Shown here: positions 45,981 through 57,656 of the stretch, one piece after another | Numbering within the stretch: position 1 is the first letter of the stretch | Layout: each line of letters begins with the position of its first letter | Assembly (NCBI GenBank): GCA_021018995.1 | Contig: CM037584.1 | Coordinates: forward strand, 151,173,317 to 151,237,316 | Source: Chloranthus sessilifolius | Taxonomy: Eukaryota; Streptophyta; Magnoliopsida; Chloranthales; Chloranthaceae | Length of the DNA stretch: 64,000 nt | Direction of reading: 5' to 3' | The notes under the pieces: model-generated | Told to the model about the DNA's origin: nothing | Database searches by the model: none | The model's input: only the letters and a program-made list of their open reading frames with translations | Translations under genes and position numbers: made by a program

Positions 45981-48580
45981 TTACAGAAAATTTCATTCAT
46001 TTTGGCAATTGTACATAATATAGAAGAATACGATGCCTATTTCTGAGTATGCAAAAGGCTGCTAATTATATTGACCTAACAAATAACCGTGCTAATATTA
46101 AATGATGCATCATTAAGCCACATAATTAATGACAATATATAGAGACCGATCGAGAGTAAGACTTACGAAGAGAGCAAAGAAAATGATAAATGCATCAGCC
46201 CATACCTACCACATCAGCTCTCAAATGACAAATCTGGCATCTTAGTGACGGGGTAAGATCATATTTATCAGCATAATGGCTCTTGTCCGACATTTAAACA
46301 CAAAAATGGTGTTTAAATGAACATACACCCTTAAAATAATATATGATAAAAATATGACCAACTTCAAAATCATGATTCCAAAAATCTTATGCAAGAAGAG
46401 TTACCTCGGATCATAAGTCATTGAGATTTTTTGCCTGTAACGATACGAGAAATCAGAGGCCCTCTGAAATCTTCATTGAAGAGAATCCTTGTCGCATTAT
46501 TTGGAATCTCGCATCCACATGGTGCAAAAATGATGATCACTAATATTATAACGCAAACAAAAAGGAACTGAGTCCACATTGTGCAAAAATTACATGGGTG
46601 CTTCAAATTTAAGAAACCACCAACAAGATTAAAGGAAACGAAACAAAAAAACAAAAACAAAAACCACACATAGAAGTAATGGGAAGGGATTGCATAGATT
46701 CAATGAATGACCTATCATCCATGGGAATGCATGAACAAAGTAATATCGATTAGGTTTCAATATGCTTACGCAAGCATATAACATATTCAATGAGCAAAAT
46801 CCTCATATATATACCTGCACAAAATCCATGTAATCCATTCGATAAAGATGATGGCCAGATAATATCAGTATATTCTCGATGTTTTTATTTTTGGCATCCT
46901 AAATAGATGAAAAGAGCAACATCATAATTAAAGACCATGTCTAAAGGCTAAGGCCCCATTGGGGGAGCACCTTAAAATTTTAAAATGGCCTATTAACATT
47001 TATTCAACTTGTGCATTTGGGTAAATGCTGAATTCTGATTTAAGAGTGCACCATTGATGTTTTTACACTAAATGAATTATCCATATGGCTGCAGATTAAA
47101 TAATGACCAAAGCAATAATTCCTTATTGGCAATGATACATGGTGTAAGCGTGAATGAGGAAAGTTGACCCATTCCAAATCTAGATTGGAACATCTCATCC
47201 GTGGCGAGGTGATTTGAGATGTATCAATCAAAGAAATCAAGCTTGAAACGATGAACTCCGAACTCTTCATTTGATCTCCGTCTATAATCTCTTATGGTAG
47301 AAACGGCTATGATCCTCCGATTCGAGAGAACTTGCTACGATCATCGATTTTGGTGATTTCTCTTGTGATGTTCTGAAAAAGCAAAATCCATGCGTTGGGG
47401 TTGATATGCAAAACGGAAATAAGAGTAGCTAGGGTTTTTCGGCTAATTGAATTGATGAAATCGAAGGGTTGATATGCAAAACAAAGATCATAATGTTTCT
47501 TAAAACAAAATAATATCGCCTACTTGGTTTAACTTGAAGTTTAGTCCCACAAATTTGCTCTTTAGATTTTGCTAGCTTATACGCTGACTAATCACGATGA
47601 GATTATCAACTAGATTGTGACTTAAGTAGTCTTCCAAGATGTCCAACATATGTTGAAACTAAGAATATATAAGCACTCTATGCCCTTGTTCTTTAAGCTT
47701 CACCATCATCTTGTCCAACAAGTGCAATTTAAGAATCCAAAAAGTTGTCAAAGAAAAATATAGTAGCAGCAACAATAAAAAGACAATTTATTAGCAACAG
47801 AATTATAGGTTGTGTTTGGGATTGCTATTTGTAGCCAAAGAGAAGCCCACTTAAAAGAGCATGTTTAAATTGCTCTTTTAAAGAGAGACAAATTCAGCTC
47901 TTTCACTCTTTGAAAGAGCTAACTACAACCATACACAATCTTATACTAAAGTGCCTGTTTGGGATTGCTACTTGGAGGAAAAGAGCAGCCCACTTAAACA
48001 AGAAGTTTAAATTGTTCTTTTAAAGAGACTCAAATTCAGCTCTTTCACTCTTTGAAAGAGCTAAGAGCACTACAACCATACAGTCCTCTACTACAAATTT
48101 GATCTCATCATGATGCTAGATTCAAAGTGTGATTAAAGCTGTCCTTAATTGCTTAGAAACCCGTGCAACCCCGCATCATGCGACCAATCTCTCCCAGAAG
48201 GCATTAAGCGCCAAGGACATCGACCTAAAAAACAAAGATAAAATTACTAAGTTAATCATGCTTTGAATCTAGCATGACATAATGAGGACCATATTTTATA
48301 GTACATCTTACATTAGCCACATCATTTTGGCTACCATAACGCTGAAAATGCTGATGTGTGCTTCAAAAGAATTTTTTTTCGCTAAAGGGCAATTCCCAAC
48401 CAAGGAAATATAAGAAGCGCCTCAACTAAAGGGCAATTCCCAACTTCAAATTAAGTGGCTAATTAATTAGATTAAAGGTAAACAACCACACTTCAAATAC
48501 CAATTAAAAGGTAATTTATTCATAAATAAAACGTATAATTTATTCAAAAAACAAATGTACCCAAAGCAGAGAACAGCATA
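45981..48580. other. CACTA interior with no recognised gene; tandem duplication at 47811-48090
   Basis: About 2.6 kb of unassigned sequence. At 47811-48090 two diverged copies with a 143-base period share GTTTGGGATTGCTA, AGCCCACTTAAA, TCAGCTCTTTCACTCTTTGA and ACTACAACCATACA. A frame at 46418-46669 (minus) gives a hydrophobic peptide with no family I recognise. Confidence 0.6.
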
Positions 48581-48652
48581 CCTGGCATTGCACATCGATG
48601 CCACCCTTCTTGTACTCAACATAGAGGCATCGTGAAAACTGATCAATGTACC
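48581..48652 (-). pseudogene. KCR1: Captured exon: very-long-chain 3-oxoacyl-CoA reductase
   Basis: A single open exon of about 24 codons reads [20 protein letters not shown] then QCQ. It is preceded by TTTTTAG and followed by GTATGC, good acceptor and donor signals. The sequence matches the region after the catalytic YxxxK of plant beta-ketoacyl-CoA reductase 1, which reduces 3-oxoacyl-CoA in very-long-chain fatty acid elongation in the endoplasmic reticulum. No neighbouring KCR exon is recognised, so only this exon and some intron were captured. Confidence 0.9.
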
Positions 48653-50540
48653 TAAAAATAAAGAAAATTAACAAGCTGTCATTTGAAACTCTTAAATAAA
48701 ACTAAAACAAATCCCTCCTACTACTAATTTCCTCTAACTAACAATTATGTAACCGTTCTAAAAACACATGAAAATGATAAAAGAAAAAGTAGATCCTTCT
48801 ATATTAAAAAAAGAAACAAAAACTAAAAGTAAAACAAAAAATGGGTTCGAGCACAGCCTGCTAATTTGAATGGGTTCCTAATTTGAACATGCTCTCCTAA
48901 TTTGAATGGGTTCGAGCACAGCCTGCTAGAAGATTGGCACGAGAATCCGGAAAGCACCAAGTAGTGCCAAATATCTTGGCATATAACACCTATTTTCCAA
49001 GAAGCCGCCTTATCTTTTGATGTGATTTAGTGTGAGAATCTTGTCCCAAGCCATTTTCCAACAAAGAACAAGTACCTTGTTAGAAACTAGAATGTTCCAA
49101 AGGTTTTTTTTCCTGTGAGAGTCAATAAAAGGTTGACAACTAAAGAGAGAGAGAGAGAGAGAGAGAGAAAACCCACTTGACTCAAAGATCCACACTCATC
49201 TTTCTTATTTACTAGAACATACACGTCATCTAACTTACACAAATGAAAAGGCAAAGGGGATCCTCACATTCATTTGCCTGGTCTAACAAGCAACTATACT
49301 CCATCAACTATGGCACACATCATAACATATGTGATATTCCATATCTGATGATCAATGAAAAATACCGCACAAAATTAATAGATATAGATATAGATATAGA
49401 TTTCAAAAGTACACATCAGCAAAAGACCTCTACTATTTTCTGAATCATTGTCATTGGTTCAAAAATGAGGGCCAGAAGTGTGACCATTGATGTAACATCT
49501 GATCCTATATATTTATGCATCATTTTCTAGTAATCATCATTTTCAGGTCGAGCCGAGCCGAGTTGTCGAGTTAGCTCGGCTCTGTTGTAGCCCTACTCCT
49601 AGTGAATATGGATTCTTAAATTAGAGTTTAGCATCAAATGTCTCAAAGAGAACTTTGAAATAAGCTAGCAAAATATTGTATTAGATAATCCTATGCAAAG
49701 TTAAGCCTCGTGGAAGTTGTTGCATTAATATATACCTAATTTGATCAAGTAAATTAAAAGGAGCAGATCTTATGACCCAATCGATTCCCTACCTTAGAAG
49801 ATGAGGTATCTGTAGGGCAAGCATCTTCATCATCCAAAAATTTATCAACAGGTGAGGAGGTCCCATCAAAATGCTTAAACAAGAGTCCCTGTTTTCCACT
49901 AAAAAAGTAAGGTGGTCATAGAGCAGAACACATATTACTACAATACTATAAAAAAATGATAGCAGAAAATCCAAACAAAATTAGACCAAAGAGTAGACCT
50001 AGTTTCCTTATTGATACAATTTAACTGTGAAATAAAGAATTGGTACCGACTTTGTAGCTACCCAATTTGCGTTGGACGAACCAGCTCCATAGATATATAA
50101 ATTTTCATACAAGATACATTCACACAATTGTACATGCATATGTGGATGTGCCATACATACATAGACCTATGCACACATACATACATCTATCTGTGTGCAC
50201 AAGGTGCAGCTTAATCTAAATACTCGATCATTAAGTCATCCAATAAACACACCATCTTAGGCTTTCAAGTTTTAATAGATTATCAACCAAGACAGACATT
50301 GATCAGTGCTGGGCATATGCTCGATAACAATGTAAAGTTGATGTTAACAAACAGATTAGCTATTTATCATTACCATTAATCCAAATATTACCATCTAATC
50401 AAACTACAAAATCCTCACTAAAAAAATAAAGAATGGTATCGGCTGTCGACACTAACAAGTGAACATGTTCCATAGTGGTTTGATGTCAGCTAACTAATAC
50501 AAAACATACCTAAATGTATGGCAATCGACTTGCTCGGTGT
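48653..50540. other. CACTA interior with no recognised gene
   Basis: It contains a local duplication of TTGAATGGGTTCGAGCACAG (48869-48922), a GA microsatellite (49144-49168) and a TAGATA run (49380-49400). An exon-like piece at about 49800-49880 on the minus strand (FDGTSSPVDKFLDDEDACP) is followed by a GTAGG donor-like site but is unassigned. Confidence 0.5.
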
Positions 50541-51400
50541 TCAAACAACTACCAAATTGTTGATTTGTGGCGATTCCAATTTGGCGTTTTCCTTTGAATC
50601 GGGTAGAAACCCGATTTCCCACAACCTAATAGTTCCATCAAAAAACATGTTGCAAAAGAAACCCCGCACAACCTCTAGCCACACATCCAAGAGCTGGATC
50701 ATGCATGCTTTTACAAAAATATTTTGACATCCCATATGCATGCACGATGGGAAATGAGTACACAACACCTACTAACGAAAATACCAAAAAATCTGCATCA
50801 AAACCTAATAAGCAATAAGATTTAACCACTCAAGATTTCCGGATTATAAACAAGAAATTCAGCTCCATGAGGAGTTGTGGGGATGGACATCTTTGGATTA
50901 AGCATTAAAATAAAGAAATTATCGGAGGTTGTATACCATATGACCAAGCAAACAAGAAAAAGTGAAAAAAGGAGAATATTGAGGAAAATTCACATGTAAA
51001 GATCACCTTATGAACATCCCATACATATAGATCTGTGATCTTCATAAATACCAGAACAAATATATGATGCTTTAGGATCCATCCATGGAAAGAACGAATT
51101 GTAATACTAACTATGGAGAGAATTTTAATACTCAATTGCTCACCAAGCTTTTCCGAGGTTGAGAATTGGCAAGCAATAACATTGGGGAGAGTGACATAAT
51201 CGAGAATTATTAATGAGGATTTTACATGACTCATATCGACACCTATAGTGTTCATTTGTTTCCAATATTGCAAACTTCGATACTTGAGAGAATCAACAAA
51301 TAAGAGTTGCACAATTCCATTATCGCAGCACAAGCAATAAGCTTGTTGGACATGCATAAAGGCAAAACCCTTGTCAACCCGCAATTTGAGTCCTTAAACC
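50541..51400 (-). pseudogene. Captured fragment: MABP1/WDR62-like WD40 protein
   Basis: On the minus strand, the first piece (51400-51150) gives VDKGFAF, and in alternating frames NKLIACA and DNGIVQL, then VDSLKYRSL and NVIACQFSTSEKLG before a GTGAGC donor-like site. A second piece (about 51040-51000) gives LYVWDVHK before GTGATC. A third (50800-50541) gives ACIWDVK, MHDPALGCVARGCAG and, in another frame, FFDGTIRLWEIG. These match consecutive WD40 blades of plant mitogen-activated protein kinase-binding protein 1-like proteins, from memory of the family. Several one-base frameshifts occur. It is one of the larger captured pieces and keeps introns. Confidence 0.82.
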
Positions 51401-52736
51401 GTTATAAAAGAAGAACATTCATTGACTTCAACAAATAAAATTTTAGATTGTACCTTTAAATCAGCCCATTTACTAATTGAAAATCCGGGACGATGAGACA
51501 TAAAATGCCACGCAAGTTAGGAGTAAATAATTAAACCATTAAAAAGTGCAGAATGCTCATGGTATCAAAACTCGGCCGATACTGATACCGCCCCAACACA
51601 GGTATCGGGTGGTATTAGTATCGATATCGGTATCAAACCGATACTATCTCGGTATCAGCCAATACTAACCGATACGACCAATTTTTATTGTATAAAGCTG
51701 TAATTAAATTCAGCTTAGAAATTTGGATTGCCTAATTTTCTAAAGCCTAGTAGTAGGCTCGAAATACAGCAAGACCTCACTGAATCAGCCCACAAAAGTT
51801 GAATAGTCTATTTTAGTTAATCTCGCCTAAACCAGCACCTAAAAGATTAAATAGTCCCTGCGTAGGGGCTGCCCTGTTCAATCTAACAACCCTACATGAG
51901 TTCAGCAGGGTGTGGTACTAGTCAAGCACCATTAAGTGATGCAATGAAGTTGATTACCAAAATAGATGAATCACATAACAAGTGTTTTATGCTTGTAGCA
52001 CATGAACAATAATTGTAAACATTTCAGAAATTACTAAATGCAGCTTTTGAAATAGTGATTACACATTTTTGCTGAAATGATTTTATCGTATAAAGAATTG
52101 AAAAGAAAGGTATATACATTCTTATAATCAACATAATGCATGATAAATATTGGTTTTAGCCTGCATATGATTGATAGAGATGATAATATGTAAAGAGTAT
52201 AGAAATGCATAAAACCATGATTAGAAAACCAACGAAATGGTTTTATGATATTTATGACTATCATAGAGAAAAGGTCGTGGTGAATCCACGGATATATGGA
52301 AAGTGTTAGCCAGCCTATGCATACACTTTAGCTTAGGCCTGTGACAGCCCAATCGTTTTAAAGTGGTTAATGGTTTAGTAAAGGAATTACCATAAAGGAC
52401 CAAAAATGTGTTACAAAGAAACGATTTTTATTCAAAATCATAGCATCCTTGTGTTGAAAATACTAAAATAACTCATATGTTTTATTCAAAGCATCACTTT
52501 GAGCTCCAAATCAGTGAGACATCAAAAAACTACTCTTTAGCTGAGTTGTGTGCATATAAATAGTTCGGCAACTCTTGAGGCTAATTAGCCTTGTGTGGTA
52601 CTTGAGTCAGGTACGTAATGCCACACACACACACACACAGACAGACAGACATATATATATATATATATAATTTTATTTTATATTTTTTTACGCGCTTCAT
52701 AAATGATACCAAGTTTGCAGTGCAGATATCTTACAA
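51401..52736. other. CACTA interior; TATCGG-rich palindromic patch and a CA/GA/TA microsatellite
   Basis: From 51558 to 51682 words such as GGTATCGG, CCGATACTG and CGATATCGGTATC recur, a degenerate palindromic sequence that may be the core of an old MITE. A compound microsatellite (CA, then GACA, then TA) runs from 52621 to 52669. I recognise no gene. Confidence 0.55.
52621..52669. repeat. Compound CA/GACA/AT microsatellite
   Basis: About ten CA units, then GACA units, then AT units in direct succession, inside the CACTA element. Confidence 0.95.
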
Positions 52737-52809
52737 AGATATGAGGTTTCGAAGGTTTCCCAGTTCTCTTGGAAGAGGTCCATTCAATGCATTAATACCA
52801 AGGTCCTTA
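52737..52809 (-). pseudogene. Captured exon: leucine-rich repeat receptor kinase
   Basis: The minus strand reads LGINALNGPLPRELGNLRNL then ISL, one LRR unit in the style of the LRR VIII-2 receptor kinases (SLGINALSGPLPKELG-type). It is about 71-72 bases long, the size of the repeated LRR exons of that family. A TTAAG lies before it and GTAAGA follows. No kinase part is seen. Confidence 0.78.
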
Positions 52810-54069
52810 ATAAGAACAGAGTAACCATTAGAATATGAAAACAAGTGAACAAAGTAACCATAAGAATATGAACACAAGTGAATAAATACATCATTTCTGA
52901 GATACAACTGGCATCGTCCAAATTCTCATTCGCAATGCGACACAAATAAGGACACACTTAATACATGCATACACGCATGTAAGTGAGAAGCCACCTATGT
53001 GACCAATTCAGATAGGTCACAAATTTAAAATGACTCATATTTTCGTGGTCTTATGCGAATGAGGGTCCCTTACCACATCCTCATAAATGAAAAATCTTCC
53101 ATATTTGCTAAGTGAATACTTAAACTTGAATTTTTCAGCGAAATCATTATCTGCAATATATTACTTGAATTTCAACACTGCATTGGTGACTGTAGGTTCC
53201 CTCGTTAGATAAAAACTTTTATAGGTTACTCTGATCATACTCTCAAGGATGGGAATAAATTTTTAAGCGTCTAATTCTAAATTACAAAATTTTAATCACA
53301 AATCATTACTTTCTCATCGGTCCATATTAAAGATTACTTTGAAGTGGGTTGGTATTTAGAAGTACAAACAAGACCACTTTTGTTAGGAATAAATCCAATA
53401 TTCACTCGCCCATTTGTTAATCCAGCCTAGAAATCATGCTTGGGCACAGCCTGTTCATGCATAAACAAGTTGGGCCTAGCAGGCTTTGGCCGAGCTTAAA
53501 TGGGAAATGGTTCTAACTCCCAAAGCACTTCCAATTTATTAATTGATCTAGGATTTCAAGCCCGGAATAATTCATGGTGGTCCAAAAACTTAATCCAGAA
53601 CATTCAGGGTAGGGCAAAATGGTTTATCAATCGAATCTAGAAACAAAGTTCAGATTGAATCTCTTTTTGCTTAGTTGGAAAGGGGCTTGCAGCATGGGTC
53701 AGGTATTAGTGGAAATGGCTTAACACCCAAGCACAACTGATGCAGGACCAAATACTAAAACCTAATTTAATGGCTGAGATTAAAAGTTATATTTATGAAC
53801 AATAAATTATATAAATAGAATGCTGAATTTCAAGGAAAAATTAAAGAAGGGTACCTCTATTCACACCTACACAATAACCGAAAGCGCCTATGTCTGAAAC
53901 CCATTGAATGTTGGAATCAGACTATGGAGATCGTGTTTCACCTGCTTCTTCCACACAACAGATTTGTGACCATGAAGTAGGTCACCAATTCAGATATGTG
54001 ACCTCCACCAGGCTGCAAACATCAAATGCAAGCACAAAATTGGGTTCCTCTGCCCAGCCACTGATTCAA
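52810..54069. other. CACTA interior with no recognised gene
   Basis: About 1.25 kb. I see no domain. A local duplication of AACAAAGTAACCATAAGAATAT-like sequence sits at 52820-52880. Confidence 0.5.
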
Positions 54070-54288
54070 CCAAGGATCAAAATTTCGGCTGAAATGACCG
54101 AAATTTCGGTCCAAATTATCGGTTTTGGTCCTCACCGAAACGATAATTTGGACTGAAATTTCAGTCATATTTTTGTATGGGATTGAAATTATCGGCCAAA
54201 ATTCAAATTTTTGGCCGAAATTTCAGTTCAAATTTTCGGTTTCGGTCCCCTCCGAAACCGAAATGAAACCCAAAATTTTGATCCTTGG
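54070..54288. mobile_element. 219-bp MITE with CCGAAATTTCGG-type interior
   Basis: Terminal inverted repeats CCAAGGATCAAAATTT and AAATTTTGATCCTTGG are nearly perfect. ATTCAA is duplicated on both sides (54064-54069 and 54289-54294). The interior is made of imperfect ACCGAAATTTCGGT palindromes. Superfamily is not assigned. Confidence 0.8.
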
Positions 54289-54739
54289 ATTCAACAACCA
54301 CTTCTTAACAACTTCCAGCCACTCAACACCATCCTTACCATAGATCTCAGTAAATAACCCATTCCGATAATCGAAAAACTTGAAAAATAGCAATGTAAGA
54401 ATCAAACGGTATAAGGAACCTTTAGAAAACTCATAAAGGAGGAAAAAATCTCACATATCTGAAGAGTGAGGGGCTGATCTATAGTTTTCCATGAGTTCGA
54501 GGATTACAACAAATGGAGGATCGGTGGGTTTCTTAGGTGTTCCAAATGACAATTTGCATTTCACTCGACATCCACGATCTCAGTCACACCAACATAGCAA
54601 GATGGGATTGAGATTCACATGTTTCGAGGCTGGGGTATCCAATCTAAACCCCCTTGAAGTAAGCTGGAGCAGCATCACCTGCTTCTCAAACCAATTGCAA
54701 CGAGAGGTTGGGGAAGATGAGGGTTATTTGATTTCTCTG
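54289..54739. other. CACTA interior, exon-like minus-strand piece
   Basis: On the minus strand 54395-54300 encodes FFDYRNGLFTEIYGKDGVEW and then LEVVKKWLL, a plausible exon cut by the MITE. I do not recognise the protein. Confidence 0.4.
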
Positions 54740-55012
54740 ATCTTGAGCTTCCAATCGAAGATCGGATCAATTTTCCTCATCAACGCTTATCCATTTTTTG
54801 CATACAAGGGGAATCCGATGCAAGTCCCTCTGAATTTTGTGTTGTTTCAGTCGAACCAAGGGGTTTTGGATCCGATCTCAAATCTCCGCTACGACAACAT
54901 GTTATGCAGATCAACGCTTATTTACGTTGGCGGAGCTAGGGTACTCGCACCTACTGGTGCAGAGCTCGGAGACGGGGTGGCCGTCGAAGGGCGACGACGA
55001 GGACGAACTCGT
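54740..55012 (+). pseudogene. Captured fragment: GH17 glucan endo-1,3-beta-glucosidase
   Basis: The plus strand reads IFLINAYPFFAYKGNP, FVLFQSNQGVLDP and NLRYDNML. It then continues in another frame as LAELGYSHLLVQ and SSETGWPSKGDDEDE. This is the order seen in plant glycoside hydrolase family 17 enzymes, and the Glu of SETGWPS corresponds to the catalytic nucleophile region. One frameshift near 54905 breaks it. Just downstream the sequence becomes Arg/Glu-rich and non-homologous, then reaches the CACTA right end. The intact enzyme hydrolyses callose and other 1,3-beta-glucans in the wall. It is the only captured piece on the plus strand. Confidence 0.92.
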
Positions 55013-55296
55013 GTGGATTGTCGAGAGAGAGGAAGAGGAGAGAGGCTAGGGTTTGAGAGAGAAAGAAAATAGATGAATGTGGAGACGGCATATTTGTTTG
55101 CATAATAAAGGGGGAAGGTTTAGAAGTACGATCACGATAGATTTGGCACGTGATGGCGGTTAGAGTTGCACATGATAAGGATTAACTAGTTAAACCACTG
55201 TTTTATTATAATAAACCACCGATTTTGGCAATGGATTATTATACTATTGCTTGGGCAGTGGTTCTTTATATATTTGGAGGTGTGGTTTATGTGCCA

Positions 55297-55309
55297 TTTT
55301 CACGTAGTG
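55297..55309 (-). repeat. CACTA right terminal inverted repeat
   Basis: TTTTCACGTAGTG, the reverse complement of the left end. Several AACCACTG/CAGTGGTT words lie in the 120 bases before it. Confidence 0.93.
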
Positions 55310-57656
55310 TGAGCAGCAGTTCATTCAATCAAAGGAAAAACCAGCAGCAATACCTGAGGAGTTGAAGAGCTGAAACCAGCTTTAGGACACTCGAGCTGCA
55401 GAATTATAAGGCCAAGCATGTATATATCTGAGGACCAGTTGATAGCCGCTGCGATGAAGGCAGCCAAGCATTGAATGTGCACTCTAGCAGCAACAAAGAA
55501 TGCGACCTGCAATACAAGCATTGCAACTCTTCAAAGTGCAGCAGCTTCTGCAACTTGTCGAAGTCCGACCGCAAAGTAGTTGCACCCATTGGCACAGCAG
55601 CCTATCGAAAGGATGCTCCAATTCACTGCATTCAGCTAACTTGTCGAGGAGCCCTTTGCTACCTCCAAGCCCATCAACTAAGCTGCAGCTCATCTTCAAC
55701 CTCACTACATGCACCTGCACCAACCAAACTGTCATTGAACCTATCGAATTGCTGAAGTAGCTGAAACAACAAACATGTCAAGCAGATGAAGAGTGAACAT
55801 CCATCCTGTCGAGCAGTGCAGCAAGGTACACATAGATCCTATCGAAACCTTGCAGCAGCCCTCTACAGCTAACCTATCGAAATACTCAGTTGAAACCTTC
55901 ATCTTATCGAAACAGCAAGCAACACCTAGCACCTATCGAAACACCAGCTGCAGCCCCACCCTTCATCCTATCGAATTTGTCAAGTGCTGCAGCTGATCCT
56001 ATCGAAATGGAGCTCCTCAGCCTTCACCGTATCGAAAGGCTGAAGTAACGGCTTCACCAAACCTCACGACAGCTTCCTTGCATGAAAGCTTCAGTTGCAA
56101 TCCAGTTCACAACACCTATTGACCGCCTAAATATCTCAATCCGTTGAGATGCCCAACCGCTGGCATTCTCCAATCTGCGGATGTGCAGTCAAGATCCTAT
56201 CCAACCGTCGATTTCTCAAAAAGCCCTTCAAACCTGGCGTCTTAAGTGCAGCTGCATTTATATATATATGCTCCTTGCTTCAACCTCCCATTAGAGCCTA
56301 TCGAAGGGTTCATTTGGCTGCAGCTAACCTATCGAAATGCTTCAAGCCTATTCTTTCAAGCTGCAGCCATGAGATTTAATATCAGCAGTTTAGTAAAACG
56401 GGGCCCATTTGGGGCTGTTTTGGTGACAAACAGTAGGGGTATTTTGGGGCAGCGAGAATGATTATTTTGTGGGCAATCACTTGAGGTGTGCACTTGGTAA
56501 AAGTAACGGACAGCAGGGGCAGCTTGGGCCCATTTTGCGGACAGCAGGTATAAAGCTGAGCAGGAGGCATTTTGTGGTTGACAAGGGCAGATTGCGAACT
56601 CCAATGCACAGGAAACCCTATACATGGGTGTGAGCTAATTTTTGGCGGGAATGCAACTGAAGCACAACAGAAGGGGATTCATCTCTGCTCTCTGATTGGT
56701 TGAAACCCAAGGCACAAGGATCAATGAAAATGTATAAATAGAACTCCTTTCTGCTATTTTTCTTCAGCAAGAAAAGTAGGAACAAAGGAATAGCCTGAGT
56801 TCTCCTTAGCTCATTTAGGTTTAGTTTTAGTTTTTTTATTTTTCCTTTTCTCTTCCCCCTTCTCTCTCTAATCCAGCCTGTTGGATTAGATCTAGATAGC
56901 AGCTCAGATCTTGTTTGTAATTGTAATTTCGGCATGAAGAAATGTGGATCGATGCACAGACTACAGATCTGGGAACAAGTTTATTGTAAGTTGTTTTGTT
57001 TGAAGTAATAAATTGTTGATTTTAAAGCTTAGTTAAATCTAAAGATCTTGTGGTCCCATTAGATTCTCGATCGGATTTGTGTAGAGGAGTTTGTTAATCA
57101 GCTCACCCACTTAACTAGTAGATCTCTTGATGACCATCTAATTTTCATGGGTTTGATATACCTGTGGGTGCCTGTGCCTGTGGCCTTGCATCCATAGCAC
57201 CTATAGTGATTATCTTATTCTGATTGAAGCCATCAGAATGGAGGAAATCTATTAGATGATCTGTGACCATTTAAGTGGACAGATCATAGCCTTAAGATCG
57301 ATCCAAACCATCGAAATGGAGGAAATCTATTGGATGATCTGTGACCATTAAAGTGGATAGATCATAGCCTTAAGATCAATCCAAACCACCGGTCTAAATT
57401 AGATTCTTATACCTTGCATTTGTGCTTGTAGCCAAATGAAGGATGGCTGCATATCCTCAGATCATAATCTGTTTTGCAATGAACACCAGGCCCTAGCTGT
57501 CTATCTCTCCCCATTTTATATTTTATTTTTCCATCCACCTTTCTCAATCTTTTAGATTTAGTTTTATATTTCAGTTTTGTAGAATTAGATCTAGTGACAC
57601 CCGAAAAGCCCTCTTTCTTAATAGAATTACCAGATCTGGAGGTCTACTACACACCT

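Larger units (their letters stand above)
41876..55309. mobile_element. 13.4 kb non-autonomous CACTA transposon carrying host gene fragments
   Basis: Ends are CACTACGTGAAAA and TTTTCACGTAGTG, 13-bp perfect inverted repeats of the CACTA (En/Spm) type. TGA is duplicated on both sides (41873-41875 and 55310-55312), and the 5' LTR of C shows the empty site (CTTATGAGCAGC). Subterminal AACCACTG-type words occur at both ends. No TNP2/transposase_21 domain or long ORF is present, so it depends on a partner. Inside are degenerate exon pieces of at least six plant genes, five on the minus strand, several with adjacent splice-like signals. This is the structure of a Pack-CACTA (transduplicating) element. 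Confidence 0.93.

Noticed and set aside
49010..49443. Short frames across GA and ATAGAT microsatellites
   Set aside because: Low-complexity translation such as Ser-Leu runs and Asp-Ile repeats. No coding evidence.
54491..55072. A complete plus-strand gene of 193 codons near the CACTA right end
   Set aside because: Only the middle matches GH17, the family continues in a different frame, and the C-terminal Arg-rich part is not from that family. It is a truncated captured fragment.
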